The notes beneath the pieces are model-generated. The model had not been told where the DNA came from. It was given only the letters and a program-made list of their open reading frames with translations, and made no database searches. From Pseudomonadota bacterium (GTDB lineage: Bacteria > Pseudomonadota > Alphaproteobacteria > Rickettsiales > RGZB01), in assembly GCA_010031735.1 (NCBI GenBank), contig RGZB01000017.1:1-35598 (forward strand): a stretch of DNA of 35,598 bases, in the 5' to 3' direction. Positions 9,558-16,729 of this stretch are shown piece by piece. Position 1 is the stretch's first letter, and every line of letters starts with the position of its first letter. The position numbers were made by a program, and so were the translations under genes.

Positions 9558-11021
9558 ATGGCATCGCTCGTCCGTCAGATACAGAAACAGATTTTCGTGC
9601 AGGGTGATTTTATCGTCTTTGGCTTCGGCGGGTTTTATACCGTGCCGCTCGGCTGGGGACTCGATATCGCTTATATTCACCGTGGCGACTTCAAAGGTCC
9701 GTTTGCTAAACAACGTGTCAAAGATATCATCCGTAAACAGCTTTCGGTACTTTCCAAGGATAACCGGCTGACAGAGCTGTTCCTGCCGAACTTCATGCAT
9801 GCACTGCATCAGACCAGTTATTACGAATGGCATTATGAGAAATGCCGACTGATGTTCGAATATTGCCGCGCAAGTATGCCAGCGTTCCGCCGTTACGAGA
9901 CATTCCGCATCTTCCTGGCGGAATGTATGGGCGGGAGTTACGGCATGTCGCCGATCGATCTCGAGAAACTCATCAAGGAACGCATCAGCGCCATGGCAGG
10001 CAAGGTGAATTTCGACGAGATCATACGAAACCAGAAAGGTTATCTCACACGCCATGCAGAGGATGTGATGAAGCGCATCTTCCGCCAGTTGTTCGGCCTC
10101 AGGGATGGTGGCGCACTTTTCGATGAGGTGAAGGCAGCGCATCAGGGTAATTTTTCGCTCAATGCCGAAGATAAAGAGACCAGTCTATTCAACTCCGAGA
10201 AATTCATACACATACTGACCAACTGGCATAAGAAGCGGATGGCATATGTCACTTCAGACGCTTTCTTAGACCAACAGTGGAAGATACTGGATATCGCGAC
10301 CAACCGGGATAAAGCGATCGGCAAAGCACGGCGTGATACCATCAAAGGCCTGAAACAACAAAAGCCGGAACTCTTGATGCTCGCGCATTCGATGCAGATT
10401 CCGATCTTTGTTGCCACCGATACGAATGCGAATTTCTTCCGCCATTTCTTCGGCGGCATCTCGCTCTATGTAGCAAAGGATAAAGACGAGTTGCAGGAAT
10501 ATACGGTGTTTGGACTGTGTATGTATCAACCCTATAATCTGGGGGGTGTGATCGTGACGCATGGTGGCAGGGAATACCCGCGTTTCTGGCATACGCTGAC
10601 GGAAGAACTCACTCACTTCTCGGATGGACCGCAGGATCGTTTCCGGCAGCGCGGCGCGCACCGTTATTCCGGCGACCCGCGTTTCGATGCGGCCTACAAG
10701 AAAGACCGTGCCAGTATAGGGCCGTGGAATACGCGCGGGGTTCTTGGCGCGAAGGAATGGGCGCAAGCACTTACCCTAAAACGCACCAATCTATTCACCG
10801 CGGCACGTATCAAGAAACGTATCGAGGCATTCGAAGCCACCCTCGACTTCGATCACTACCGCCCTGATGAACGTGCAGCAGAAATTTTTGCAGCGTTGCC
10901 GATTATCGAGCGTGCCGTGGGTGCATCACGCGCAAGGAATATCCTTCCGGAACTTTTTGCCTTTTACGATCGACACTATCTGCCGCAGCTCGCCAAAGAG
11001 GCTGCCGAAATCCGCACATAG
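9558..11021 (+). CDS. uncharacterised protein with zincin-like EELTH motif
   Basis: 487 residues, no signal peptide or membrane segment, many charged and aromatic residues. I do not recognise the family overall. Near residues 345-380 it reads HTLTEELTHF, then SDGPQ, then FDAAYKKD. That layout resembles the metal-binding helix and following substrate loop of gluzincin peptidases of the lethal-factor type (HExxH, then D..F..AY..D). Here the first metal His is replaced by Glu (E349-E350-L-T-H353). A later ERAAEIFAALP (about residues 440-450) would sit where a third ligand Glu is expected. So it may be an inactive or altered metallopeptidase fold; this is inference. The ATG at 9558 has no clear ribosome-binding site. 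It is divergent from the methyltransferase. Confidence 0.6.
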   Translation: MASLVRQIQKQIFVQGDFIVFGFGGFYTVPLGWGLDIAYIHRGDFKGPFAKQRVKDIIRKQLSVLSKDNRLTELFLPNFMHALHQTSYYEWHYEKCRLMFEYCRASMPAFRRYETFRIFLAECMGGSYGMSPIDLEKLIKERISAMAGKVNFDEIIRNQKGYLTRHAEDVMKRIFRQLFGLRDGGALFDEVKAAHQGNFSLNAEDKETSLFNSEKFIHILTNWHKKRMAYVTSDAFLDQQWKILDIATNRDKAIGKARRDTIKGLKQQKPELLMLAHSMQIPIFVATDTNANFFRHFFGGISLYVAKDKDELQEYTVFGLCMYQPYNLGGVIVTHGGREYPRFWHTLTEELTHFSDGPQDRFRQRGAHRYSGDPRFDAAYKKDRASIGPWNTRGVLGAKEWAQALTLKRTNLFTAARIKKRIEAFEATLDFDHYRPDERAAEIFAALPIIERAVGASRARNILPELFAFYDRHYLPQLAKEAAEIRT

Positions 11022-11191
11022 TATTGACAATGCGCTTGCCAAAACCCGCGTAAATCGCTGGAAATCAAGGCTCAGCCTAGATAATTCGTCGCTGCACCGC
11101 ATCATTAAATGGTGGGTTATTGGCAAAATTCGACTTCAATACAGTATCATACAAGCATAGTGCGACGCAGTGGAAAAATACAGTCAAGCAA

Positions 11192-11220
11192 TTGAAAAAT
11201 ATAGGAAATTATGATATTCT
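11192..11220 (+). promoter_or_regulatory. candidate promoter for the 68-residue membrane protein
   Basis: TTGAAA at 11192 and TATTCT at 11215 are separated by 17 bp, a reasonable sigma-70 pattern in an AT-rich stretch about 70 bp before the start at 11289. The rest of the 267-bp gap (11022-11288) shows nothing else I can name. Confidence 0.35.
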
Positions 11221-11288
11221 ACATTTATATAGATCGGGAAAGCCTTGCGTATCAACCCCCGGTCTCAAGAACAAAGAGGAGAATGTAT

Positions 11289-11495
11289 ATGACAGTTAAT
11301 TATAAAGATTGGAACATGAAAAACCTTGGTAACTATTTAGTGCTCGGTATCGTGTTCTTTGTACTCATCGCAGTGATCCATATGTTTGTATCACCGCTGC
11401 TCGTGCTGATTCTGCCGACGGTATTTGCCGCTCCGCTGACCATCACGGAAACAATTCTGTTCCTTATCTTAATCACGCTTTTCGTGAAGAAGTAA
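11289..11495 (+). CDS. small two-helix membrane protein, uncharacterised
   Basis: 68 residues beginning MTVNYKDWNMKNLGNY. Two hydrophobic segments follow: about residues 14-42, and about 44-65, ending in VKK. The frame is open further upstream, but AGAGGAG at 11275-11281 lies 7 bp before the ATG at 11289 and decides the start; the ATG at 11283 would be only 1 bp from it. A candidate promoter lies upstream and a strong terminator downstream, so it seems to be a stand-alone, well-expressed gene. Function unknown; no family recognised. Confidence 0.75.
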   Translation: MTVNYKDWNMKNLGNYLVLGIVFFVLIAVIHMFVSPLLVLILPTVFAAPLTITETILFLILITLFVKK

Positions 11496-11541
11496 CGGAC
11501 TAGAATACCCTAGAATGGAGGAGTACCCTCTCTTCTGTTCG

Positions 11542-11570
11542 AACCCGCCCAGAAATGGGCGGGTTTTTTT
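11542..11570 (+). terminator. Rho-independent terminator
   Basis: A perfect 10-bp stem, AACCCGCCCA with TGGGCGGGTT, closed by a GAAA tetraloop and followed by a run of T. It ends the transcript of the 68-residue membrane protein and insulates the glycosyltransferase region downstream. Confidence 0.92.
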
Positions 11571-11622
11571 AATGCCTGGTGTTTTACGCTCATTCGATTC
11601 AACTGCAAGATAATTCAATTGA

Positions 11623-11651
11623 TGCAAATTAGTCGAATTATAGTATATAAT
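11623..11651 (+). promoter_or_regulatory. candidate promoter for the glycosyltransferase region
   Basis: A perfect TATAAT at 11646-11651 lies in a very AT-rich stretch 66 bp before the TTG start at 11718. A weak -35 (TGCAAA at 11623) is 17 bp upstream; TTGATG at 11619 is the better -35 hexamer, but the spacing of 21 bp is too long. Confidence 0.35.
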
Positions 11652-11717
11652 CATGCCAAGCCATGCGTCAAACGCTAGCCAGAGCTATAAGTCGGTGAAC
11701 TTTTAGAAAGACGGCCT

Positions 11718-13065
11718 TTGAGAATTGCACGTATCGGATCCGTATTCCAACACATACCTCCGGAATGCTATGGGGGAACCCAGCGGAGCATGGCGCAGAT
11801 GACAGCCTTCCAGGCTGCGGTTTGTGCGCATGATATCACTATTTATGGTCCTCAGGGCTCGCAGATTATCCCCTTTACGGAAAACATCGCGGCACGGCTA
11901 GGTCTGCCTATTGAAATGGAAGAGAACCATATCCGTATTGATAACGGTAAGGGTAAGTTTGGTTCGGTGACCTTACGAACCATACCGTATGGCCCCACCG
12001 GCTATAATGATCCCACCTCGCAATTCAAAAACGATGAACTGGCAAAACTTTTGATTGCTGATGCTGCGATGAATCCCTTCGAATTGATTCACGTTCATTC
12101 CAAGATGCGTATTCCATTGCTTGCTGCTGCTGGCCTGCTGCCTCTCGTGGTTGCACACGAACATGATCTGCCCAGTTCCAATATGGAGATTCACCAAAGC
12201 TACCGTTATCCTGTTATTGCCATCTCCCAATCGCAGGCAGAGCATTTTTGCCAGATACACGACCCAAGACTATTGCTTGGGGTCGCTTATCATGGGCTTG
12301 ATTCCTTTACCTTCCACTACGAAAAGGATACACAAGGATACACAAGGATATCTTGCACATATCGGGCGCTTCGGTGAGGATAAGGGCGCACATCGCTCGA
12401 TCGAAATCGCAAGGCGTAGCGGAATGCCACTCATTATTGCGGGTACTACGAACAATCATGCGGGACATGAAGAATACTTCGCAGCGCACGTGCAGCCACA
12501 TATTACGGTGACGGATAAGGAATTCCTGAGTAACCTCGTCGGCAGGTCACGCGGGGAAGTCGCAAAGGAGATCGCGAAGATCCAATGTGCACACAATAAA
12601 AAAGCGGTGGTTATTTTCGTAGGTGAGGCAAACGAGAACGAAAAGCAGATTCTTTACGGCGGCGCTGAAGCGACGCTTTTCCCTATTAGCTGGTCGGAAC
12701 CGTTCGGTAGAGTGCTCATCGAATCCATGGCAGCGGGTACACCAGTGATTGCTTACCGTAAACTGGGCCAAATTGATACTGGTTCGGTAAAGGAGATCGT
12801 GGATGAGGGTATCACAGGGTATATGGTAGATGGTGTAAACGAGGAATCAGCCATTGCTGCCGCCGTCGAGGCCGTAGGGCGCATCAAGGATATCGACCGC
12901 TTCGGAGTGCGCCAACGCTTTGACGAAAAATGGTCTTCTGAGCGCAATGCCATACGCTTGGACGAACTCTATCAACGATGCATGGATATGCGCCTAGAAT
13001 TATATACCCACGCACAATTTACGCATCGCGACGATCGCGATAGTGGCATACCGACAAGGACATAA
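11718..13065 (+). pseudogene. family 4 glycosyltransferase, frameshifted by a 10-bp tandem duplication
   Basis: Two overlapping frames encode the halves of one GT4 (GT-B fold) enzyme. The first frame (11718-12377) has the N-terminal domain, MRIARIGSVFQHIPPECYGG, typical of this family, and ends in an unrelated tail after the break. The second (to 13065) has the C-terminal domain: IGRFGEDKGAH, the nucleotide-sugar region SWSEPFGRVLIESMAAGTPV with the conserved EPFG..xxxE, and GYMVDGVNEE. The break is at AAGGATACAC, present 2.7 times at 12324-12350. Removing one 10-bp unit gives one continuous frame reading HYEKDTQGYLAHIGRF. The start is a TTG, fixed by homologues that begin at MRIA. As written, no full enzyme is made. 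It may be a recent mutation, a switchable locus, or a sequencing artefact. Confidence 0.85.
12324..12350 (+). repeat. 10-bp tandem repeat (2.7 copies) at the frameshift
   Basis: AAGGATACAC at 12324-12333 and 12334-12343, then the partial copy AAGGATA at 12344-12350. A 10-bp unit changes the reading frame by one base per copy gained or lost. With 1.7 copies the glycosyltransferase frame is intact; with 2.7 it is broken. Confidence 0.97.
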
Positions 13066-13068
13066 GTG

Positions 13069-13296
13069 ATGAGTACAGAACTGAACCATACGCAACGAAT
13101 GGAAATACTATATAAGGTCATAGAGGATGGTGGACAATTCAAAACCATCACACCGGAAGAAGTAGAGCATATTCTTTCCGATATTTCGTACGATAGAGCG
13201 AAGAAAGCACTCATTAAAGAGTATCCAGAGAAATTTGATAAAGATACTTTTTCAGAATTGCGTAATTGTGCGTTGGATGCACTGGACTTGATCTAG
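13069..13296 (+). CDS. uncharacterised small acidic protein
   Basis: 75 residues from the ATG at 13069; a GTG one codon earlier is also possible. The glycosyltransferase stop is only 3 bp upstream, and AAGGA lies about 8 bp before the ATG, so the two are probably co-transcribed. The protein is mostly helical in character and charged (EEVEHILSDISYDRAKKALIKEYPEKF), without signal peptide or membrane helix. I recognise no family. It may be a partner of the glycosyltransferase, inferred only from adjacency. Confidence 0.65.
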   Translation: MSTELNHTQRMEILYKVIEDGGQFKTITPEEVEHILSDISYDRAKKALIKEYPEKFDKDTFSELRNCALDALDLI

Positions 13297-13347
13297 CTCA
13301 TTGCGCCTTTCTCTTTGTGCGTTGTATCGTGCGGCAAAGGGGTCTAA

Positions 13348-14079
13348 ATGGGGCGTTTTATCACCATTATATTCATCGTATGCACACTGGTGGGCTGCCA
13401 AAAGAAGCCCATCACCTATTATCGCGGCATGATCCCGGATTATCGCTTAAGCCCCGATGGGCGCTACTACCCCGTCGATAACGATGGGAGATTCACGGCG
13501 ATGTCGATGGATTACCGGGAAAACAATAACGATGGCATCTATTATTATCCTTGCCCGGTAGAGCCACCCCCTAATGTGCCATCCGTAATGTATGGCAACA
13601 CATGGCTGGAACGTCAGCAGCAGGGGAAAATCCCCGAAGCCTTTAAAGGTTGGCAGGGACAGATCGAACAGGCAATGAAGCAACAATCGGATGAAGATGC
13701 AAACGAGCCCTCTGGCAAGAATCGTGAGCGCAATAAAGCCCCGGTGATATTGCAGGGGCAATCCTGTCCGCTGGAGCCTGTACAGAAGCGGCGTCTTGAA
13801 CGATATGCAGCGCAGAATCCGGGATATGTAGTACCCATGCAGGTCCAGCCCCCACAACCGCAGGTCATGCCGGCACCTGTAATACCGCAGGGGTTTTATT
13901 ATCCGTATTATCCGACAACCCCTGCCTACGCCCCACTGCCGGTGCAGACACCCTCCGTGCCGCTACCTGCTGCATCAGAGGATAACGACGGTGCCTACCA
14001 GCTGCCACCGGATAAAGTAGATGCCGCAGAGAAAGATAACGAAGAGCCGGCATACCATCAGTATTGGGATCTGTATTAG
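13348..14079 (+). CDS. proline/tyrosine-rich lipoprotein, uncharacterised
   Basis: 243 residues. The N-terminus is a short signal peptide ending in the lipobox LVGC (C17), so it should be lipid-anchored. The mature part is rich in Pro, Tyr and Gln (stretches such as VQPPQPQVMPAPVIPQ and YYPYYPTTPAYAPLP) and looks mostly unstructured, with an Asp/Glu-rich end. AAGGGG lies 6 bp before the ATG. It precedes the outer-membrane beta-barrel gene in the same direction, which suggests a cell-surface role. No family recognised. Confidence 0.75.
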   Translation: MGRFITIIFIVCTLVGCQKKPITYYRGMIPDYRLSPDGRYYPVDNDGRFTAMSMDYRENNNDGIYYYPCPVEPPPNVPSVMYGNTWLERQQQGKIPEAFKGWQGQIEQAMKQQSDEDANEPSGKNRERNKAPVILQGQSCPLEPVQKRRLERYAAQNPGYVVPMQVQPPQPQVMPAPVIPQGFYYPYYPTTPAYAPLPVQTPSVPLPAASEDNDGAYQLPPDKVDAAEKDNEEPAYHQYWDLY

Positions 14080-14153
14080 CGGAAAAATCTTTACTTTAAT
14101 ACGCTACATGTAATATTTATGCTGACCAACGTTTTTTGAGGTAATCCATCCGC

Positions 14154-14753
14154 ATGAAAAAATATAACTTTTTAATCGTGTTTACAGCCCTGCTTTTCGG
14201 TAGTCAGCAGCTTCAGGCGAAAGAAGGTCTGTATCTGAACTTTTCGGGAACTGTGGATATAATCCAGGATCAGAATGTGGAAGATACCACTTCCCCGCCA
14301 CCAAACCAGTTGAATATTAGCTATGATACCGCTTTCGGTGCTTCGGGTGCATTGGGTTATGCTTTTGAGAATGGTTTCCGCTTCGAAACAGAGGCAAGAC
14401 ATCAATGGATACAAGGTGGCGAGATTACTTTTGGTGGCTCTACGCTTTCCGCGAGTTCAAGTGAAACAGACAACTTCTGGGCATTCATGTTGAATGGGTA
14501 TTACGACTTCAACAATAGCTCGGATTTTGTACCGTATATCGGCGGGGGTCTTGGATATACGAATATTGATGCCGATGATTCGATATTTGCAGGTCAGGTG
14601 ATGGCAGGTATCGGCTATAAGCTGACGGACGGAACCATAATCTACACAGGCTATCGTTTCTTTAGCACGCTGAGTGATCTGAAAGATAGCGGTCTTACAG
14701 CGGATCCGTTACAGATCCACTCGATTGAACTGGGACTACGCTTTATCTTTTAG
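14154..14753 (+). CDS. outer-membrane beta-barrel protein (OmpA/Opa-like porin family)
   Basis: 199 residues. A classical signal peptide ends near QLQA (residue 22). The rest alternates polar and hydrophobic residues in short strands: GFRFETEARHQW, FWAFMLNGYYDF, YIGGGLGYTNI, VMAGIGYKL and IIYTGYRFF. It ends HSIELGLRFIF with a C-terminal Phe, the signal for Bam-mediated insertion. This fits the eight-stranded OMP_b-brl group often annotated as porin family or outer membrane beta-barrel protein. Its role (surface structure, adhesion or small pore) cannot be read. The stop overlaps that of the convergent GDT1-family gene by 4 bp. Confidence 0.85.
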   Translation: MKKYNFLIVFTALLFGSQQLQAKEGLYLNFSGTVDIIQDQNVEDTTSPPPNQLNISYDTAFGASGALGYAFENGFRFETEARHQWIQGGEITFGGSTLSASSSETDNFWAFMLNGYYDFNNSSDFVPYIGGGLGYTNIDADDSIFAGQVMAGIGYKLTDGTIIYTGYRFFSTLSDLKDSGLTADPLQIHSIELGLRFIF

Positions 14754-15319
14754 CCAAATATGTAGCGTATAAGACCCCATATTCCGAATACGATGAAGAT
14801 AGCTGCGGCTATTCGGTGCACAGTTGGCAGCGAAACACGCTCTAAGATCCTGTTACCTAGCAGCACCGCCGGGACGTTCACGAGCAACATCCCGACCGTC
14901 GTGCCGGCAGCGACGGCAAAGAGCGAATGGTATTCCGCCGCGAGTGTCACGGTCAGAAGTTGTGTTTTATCCCCTATTTCTGCGACGAAAAATGCGAAGG
15001 CACTCGCTAAGAAGGGCCCTATCTGTGTTGTGGATACGGAAGACTCTTCCGGTGCGGCATCCGGAATCAACACCCAGAAGCCGACTGCGAGAAAAAGGAT
15101 GGATACTGCAAGCGTGAGATAAGCGCTATCCATGAGCGTGGCCAGCCATGCCCCTGCCCAGGCAGAAATACCATGATTCACGAGTGTTGCGGCCAAGATG
15201 CCCAGGATGATCGGAACCGGCTTGCGGTACCGCGCCGCCAAGATGAAGGAAAGCAACTGCGTTTTATCGCCGATCTCGGCGAGGGCGACGAGTGGGATGG
15301 AAGTGAGGAATGCGTTCAT
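14750..15319 (-). CDS. TMEM165/GDT1 family (UPF0016) cation transporter, probably Mn2+ export
   Basis: 189 residues with six hydrophobic helices in two homologous halves. Each half carries the family signature E-x-G-D-K-T/S: ALAEIGDKTQLLSF near residue 15 and VAEIGDKTQLLTV in the second half. These acidic motifs bind the transported cation; bacterial members export Mn2+. The start MNAFLTSIPLVALAEIGDKT matches the family. The riboswitch-like leader at 15396-15510 supports manganese as the ligand and substrate. There is no good Shine-Dalgarno sequence before the ATG; instead a 12-bp hairpin ends 14 bp upstream and may control access. Confidence 0.93.
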   Translation of the reverse strand: MNAFLTSIPLVALAEIGDKTQLLSFILAARYRKPVPIILGILAATLVNHGISAWAGAWLATLMDSAYLTLAVSILFLAVGFWVLIPDAAPEESSVSTTQIGPFLASAFAFFVAEIGDKTQLLTVTLAAEYHSLFAVAAGTTVGMLLVNVPAVLLGNRILERVSLPTVHRIAAAIFIVFGIWGLIRYIFG

Positions 15320-15333
15320 GACGATGACAAAGC

Positions 15334-15380
15334 GAGCCGGGCGGAGGTGAATACATACGACAAATCATTCCGCCCAGCTC
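15334..15380 (-). promoter_or_regulatory. hairpin between the riboswitch and the GDT1-family start (candidate expression platform)
   Basis: On the minus strand GAGCTGGGCGGA (15380-15369) pairs with TCCGCCCGGCTC (15345-15334), 12 bp with one G-U pair and a 23-base loop. It lies between the metal-sensing domain and the ATG at 15319. It could be an intrinsic-terminator-like stem, although the T tract after it is poor, or a structure that controls ribosome access. Which of the two is not visible. Confidence 0.5.
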
Positions 15381-15395
15381 TGGACAGATCATTTG

Positions 15396-15510
15396 CCGTA
15401 AGTCTCACCAAAATGTGGATGGATCCACACCCTAAAAACGCCATGCTGATGCTAGCAAGTATGTTGACGTTTTCCTTCCCAAGATACGGGAAGCGGTTAC
15501 TCCCTTAAGG
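15396..15510 (-). promoter_or_regulatory. yybP-ykoY manganese riboswitch
   Basis: Read on the minus strand, the leader has the class signatures in order. GGGAGTAACC (15504-15495) corresponds to the conserved GGGGAGUAG loop. GTCAACATACT (15468-15458) is nearly invariant in the class, and GAGAC (15406-15402) is part of the other metal-site loop. The closing stem pairs CCTTAAG (15510-15504) with CTTACGG (15402-15396), one mismatch. An inner hairpin CTTCCC/GGGAAG and a perfect 7-bp hairpin TGTGGAT/ATCCACA (15429-15414) fill the expected arms. The class senses Mn2+ and often precedes UPF0016 transporters, exactly the gene found here. Recognised by eye, without a covariance-model score. Confidence 0.85.
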
Positions 15511-15553
15511 ATGAAGATGTTTTAGCAGATTGAATATAAGACGGCAATGACGA

Positions 15554-15576
15554 TAAATGGTCGGGACGACAGGATT
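15554..15576. repeat. 23-bp direct repeat, copy 1: duplicate of the tRNA-Pro 3' end
   Basis: Identical over 23 bp to 15706-15728, which is the 3' end of the tRNA gene including the encoded CCA plus four bases beyond it. The similarity stops at the T-loop, so this copy is not a tRNA. It is either an attachment-site-like remnant or a partial tRNA duplication. It lies 44 bp from the outer end of the riboswitch. Confidence 0.9.
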
Positions 15577-15676
15577 GATTCGTAAACGCTTCATGCGGTT
15601 CCTCACCCTTCGGGCGGCGATGCCGTCCAAAACAGTTTTACTGTTTTGTCGAACGACGTTCTCATCTGCATATCCA

Positions 15677-15712
15677 CCATTTATCGAATGGCCCTGGGCC
15701 ATCGCTAAATGG
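15677..15712. repeat. inverted repeat overlapping the tRNA 3' end
   Basis: CCATTTA (15677-15683) is inverted at 15706-15712, and inside it ATGGCCC (15688-15694) pairs with GGGCCAT (15696-15702), giving a long near-perfect cruciform. In the tRNA transcript it would lie right after the CCA end. It may be a processing or termination structure (there is no T run) or part of a recombination site. Confidence 0.75.
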
Positions 15713-15728
15713 TCGGGACGACAGGATT
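15706..15728. repeat. 23-bp direct repeat, copy 2: 3' end of tRNA-Pro
   Basis: The partner of 15554-15576. It covers the tRNA discriminator base, CCA, 3' acceptor strand and part of the T arm. The 3' end of a tRNA gene is the classic target of site-specific integrases. Confidence 0.9.
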
Positions 15729-15786
15729 CGAACCTGCGACCTTCAGACCCCCAGTCTGACGCGCTACCAGGCTGCGCTACGCCCCG
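15710..15786 (-). tRNA. tRNA-Pro (anticodon GGG)
   Basis: On the minus strand the 77-base gene starts CGGGGCG and ends CGTCCCG-A-CCA, so the acceptor stem is complete and CCA is encoded. The D arm is AGCGCAGCCTGGTAGCGC. The anticodon stem TCAGA/TCTGA encloses the loop CTGGGGG, which puts GGG at positions 34-36, and the T loop is GGTTCGAATCC. GGG reads proline codons CCC and CCU. It follows the merR gene on the same strand, the usual alphaproteobacterial position. Confidence 0.97.
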
Positions 15787-15842
15787 TTGCCATTCGAGCG
15801 TAATAAACACAATTCACCGGCCGCATTCAAGCGTTATCTCGG

Positions 15843-16262
15843 TTATTGTGCGTTCAGTATGTCCTTAAGTTCGCAGAGTTCGTTGAAGATGCGCTTCAGT
15901 TTATCGACATCTTTTTGCGGCAATTTGTTCGCCGCCTTTTTGCCAGATGCGGGAACCGCTTCCGCTGCACCGAAGAGTTCGGGCTGGTTCGGTGTAACGG
16001 TCGATTTATTTTTTGTGCTTAAGAATTTCTGTGCACCTTTGATGGTGAAGCCTTTCTCGTGTAGCAGCGCTTTGACTTCTTTCAGGATTTCCACATCCTG
16101 CGGGCGATAATAACGATGACCGCCGCGACGCTTATGCGGCTTGATCATGGTGAATTTGCTTTCCCAGAAACGCAGCACATGCTGCGGAAGGCCGAGCTCG
16201 GTCGCTACTTCACCGATGGTGCGGAAGGCGCCGGGCGCTTTCGGGTGATTATCTGGCAGCAT
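15843..16262 (-). CDS. MerR-family transcriptional regulator
   Basis: 139 residues. The N-terminal winged-helix domain is typical: [26 protein letters not shown], then the wing [21 protein letters not shown]. The sequence continues as a short helical region with a Lys/Ala-rich linker. It lacks the metal-binding cysteines of classic MerR sensors, so its effector is unknown. A short regulator of this type follows ihfA and precedes tRNA-Pro in many alphaproteobacteria. It starts 50 bp after the ihfA stop, so it is probably co-transcribed with it. Confidence 0.92.
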   Translation of the reverse strand: MLPDNHPKAPGAFRTIGEVATELGLPQHVLRFWESKFTMIKPHKRRGGHRYYRPQDVEILKEVKALLHEKGFTIKGAQKFLSTKNKSTVTPNQPELFGAAEAVPASGKKAANKLPQKDVDKLKRIFNELCELKDILNAQ

Positions 16263-16312
16263 AGAGGCTTACCTCAGAGGAGAATACTGCGGCTAAAACG
16301 GTTTCGTGGATC

Positions 16313-16639
16313 TTAGGAATTGCCACCAGAAGAACCTGAGGTTCCCTTGAGGCTCGTATTCACGCGTTTGATCATGATGTTAGAAGCATGGAAACTGACG
16401 ACGCGGCGTGCCGTGATCGGAACTTCCACTTTGGTTTTCGGGTTACGACCGATGCGCTGTTTCTTCTGGCGCACTTTAAACGTGCCGAAAGAAGAGAGCT
16501 TCACGCTTTCGCCGCGCTCTAACCCTTTGATTACTTCTTCCATTACGGAATCAACGAGGTCTGCACACTCGGTGTGTGAGAAACCGATTTCACGGTAAAC
16601 TGCTTCGGTAAGGTCTGCGCGGGTAAGTGTTTTGGTCAT
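16313..16639 (-). CDS. ihfA: integration host factor subunit alpha
   Basis: 108 residues from [10 protein letters not shown]. It has the HU/IHF fold: N-terminal helices ([24 protein letters not shown]), the beta core [28 protein letters not shown], and the DNA-bending arm with the conserved RNPKT. IHF-alpha pairs with IHF-beta (not in the window) to bend DNA in recombination, replication and transcription. A longer frame starts at TTG 16654, but GGAGGG 6 bp before the ATG at 16639 and the homologous N-terminus fix the start. A Ser/Gly-rich tail ([10 protein letters not shown]) ends the protein. Confidence 0.96.
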   Translation of the reverse strand: MTKTLTRADLTEAVYREIGFSHTECADLVDSVMEEVIKGLERGESVKLSSFGTFKVRQKKQRIGRNPKTKVEVPITARRVVSFHASNIMIKRVNTSLKGTSGSSGGNS

Positions 16640-16662
16640 GGTTTTTCCCTCCAATCCTATGC

Positions 16663-16691
16663 AAATTAACGGTTTTTTGGCCCTAAGTCAA
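16663..16691 (-). promoter_or_regulatory. candidate promoter for ihfA-merR
   Basis: On the minus strand TTGACT (16691-16686) and TAATTT (16668-16663) are 17 bp apart, a good -35 and moderate -10, lying 24 bp before the ihfA ATG. It sits in the fabH-ihfA gap of 90 bp. Confidence 0.55.
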
Positions 16692-16729
16692 CCAAAAAGC
16701 AATATAGAGCATTGTAATTCAGCGATTTT

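Noticed and set aside
13066-13068. GTG at 13066 as the start of the small acidic protein
   Set aside because: The ATG directly after it has better spacing to AAGGA, about 8 bp, so it is preferred, though GTG cannot be excluded.
15629-15647. AAAACAG/CTGTTTT hairpin as a terminator for the tRNA
   Set aside because: Only 7 bp, AT-rich and with a short T tract, about 60 bp from the tRNA end; possible but too weak to list as a feature.
15505-15868. Open frames across the tRNA-Pro region on both strands
   Set aside because: They read straight through a well-formed tRNA and its duplicated 3' end; the apparent peptides are tRNA sequence translated.
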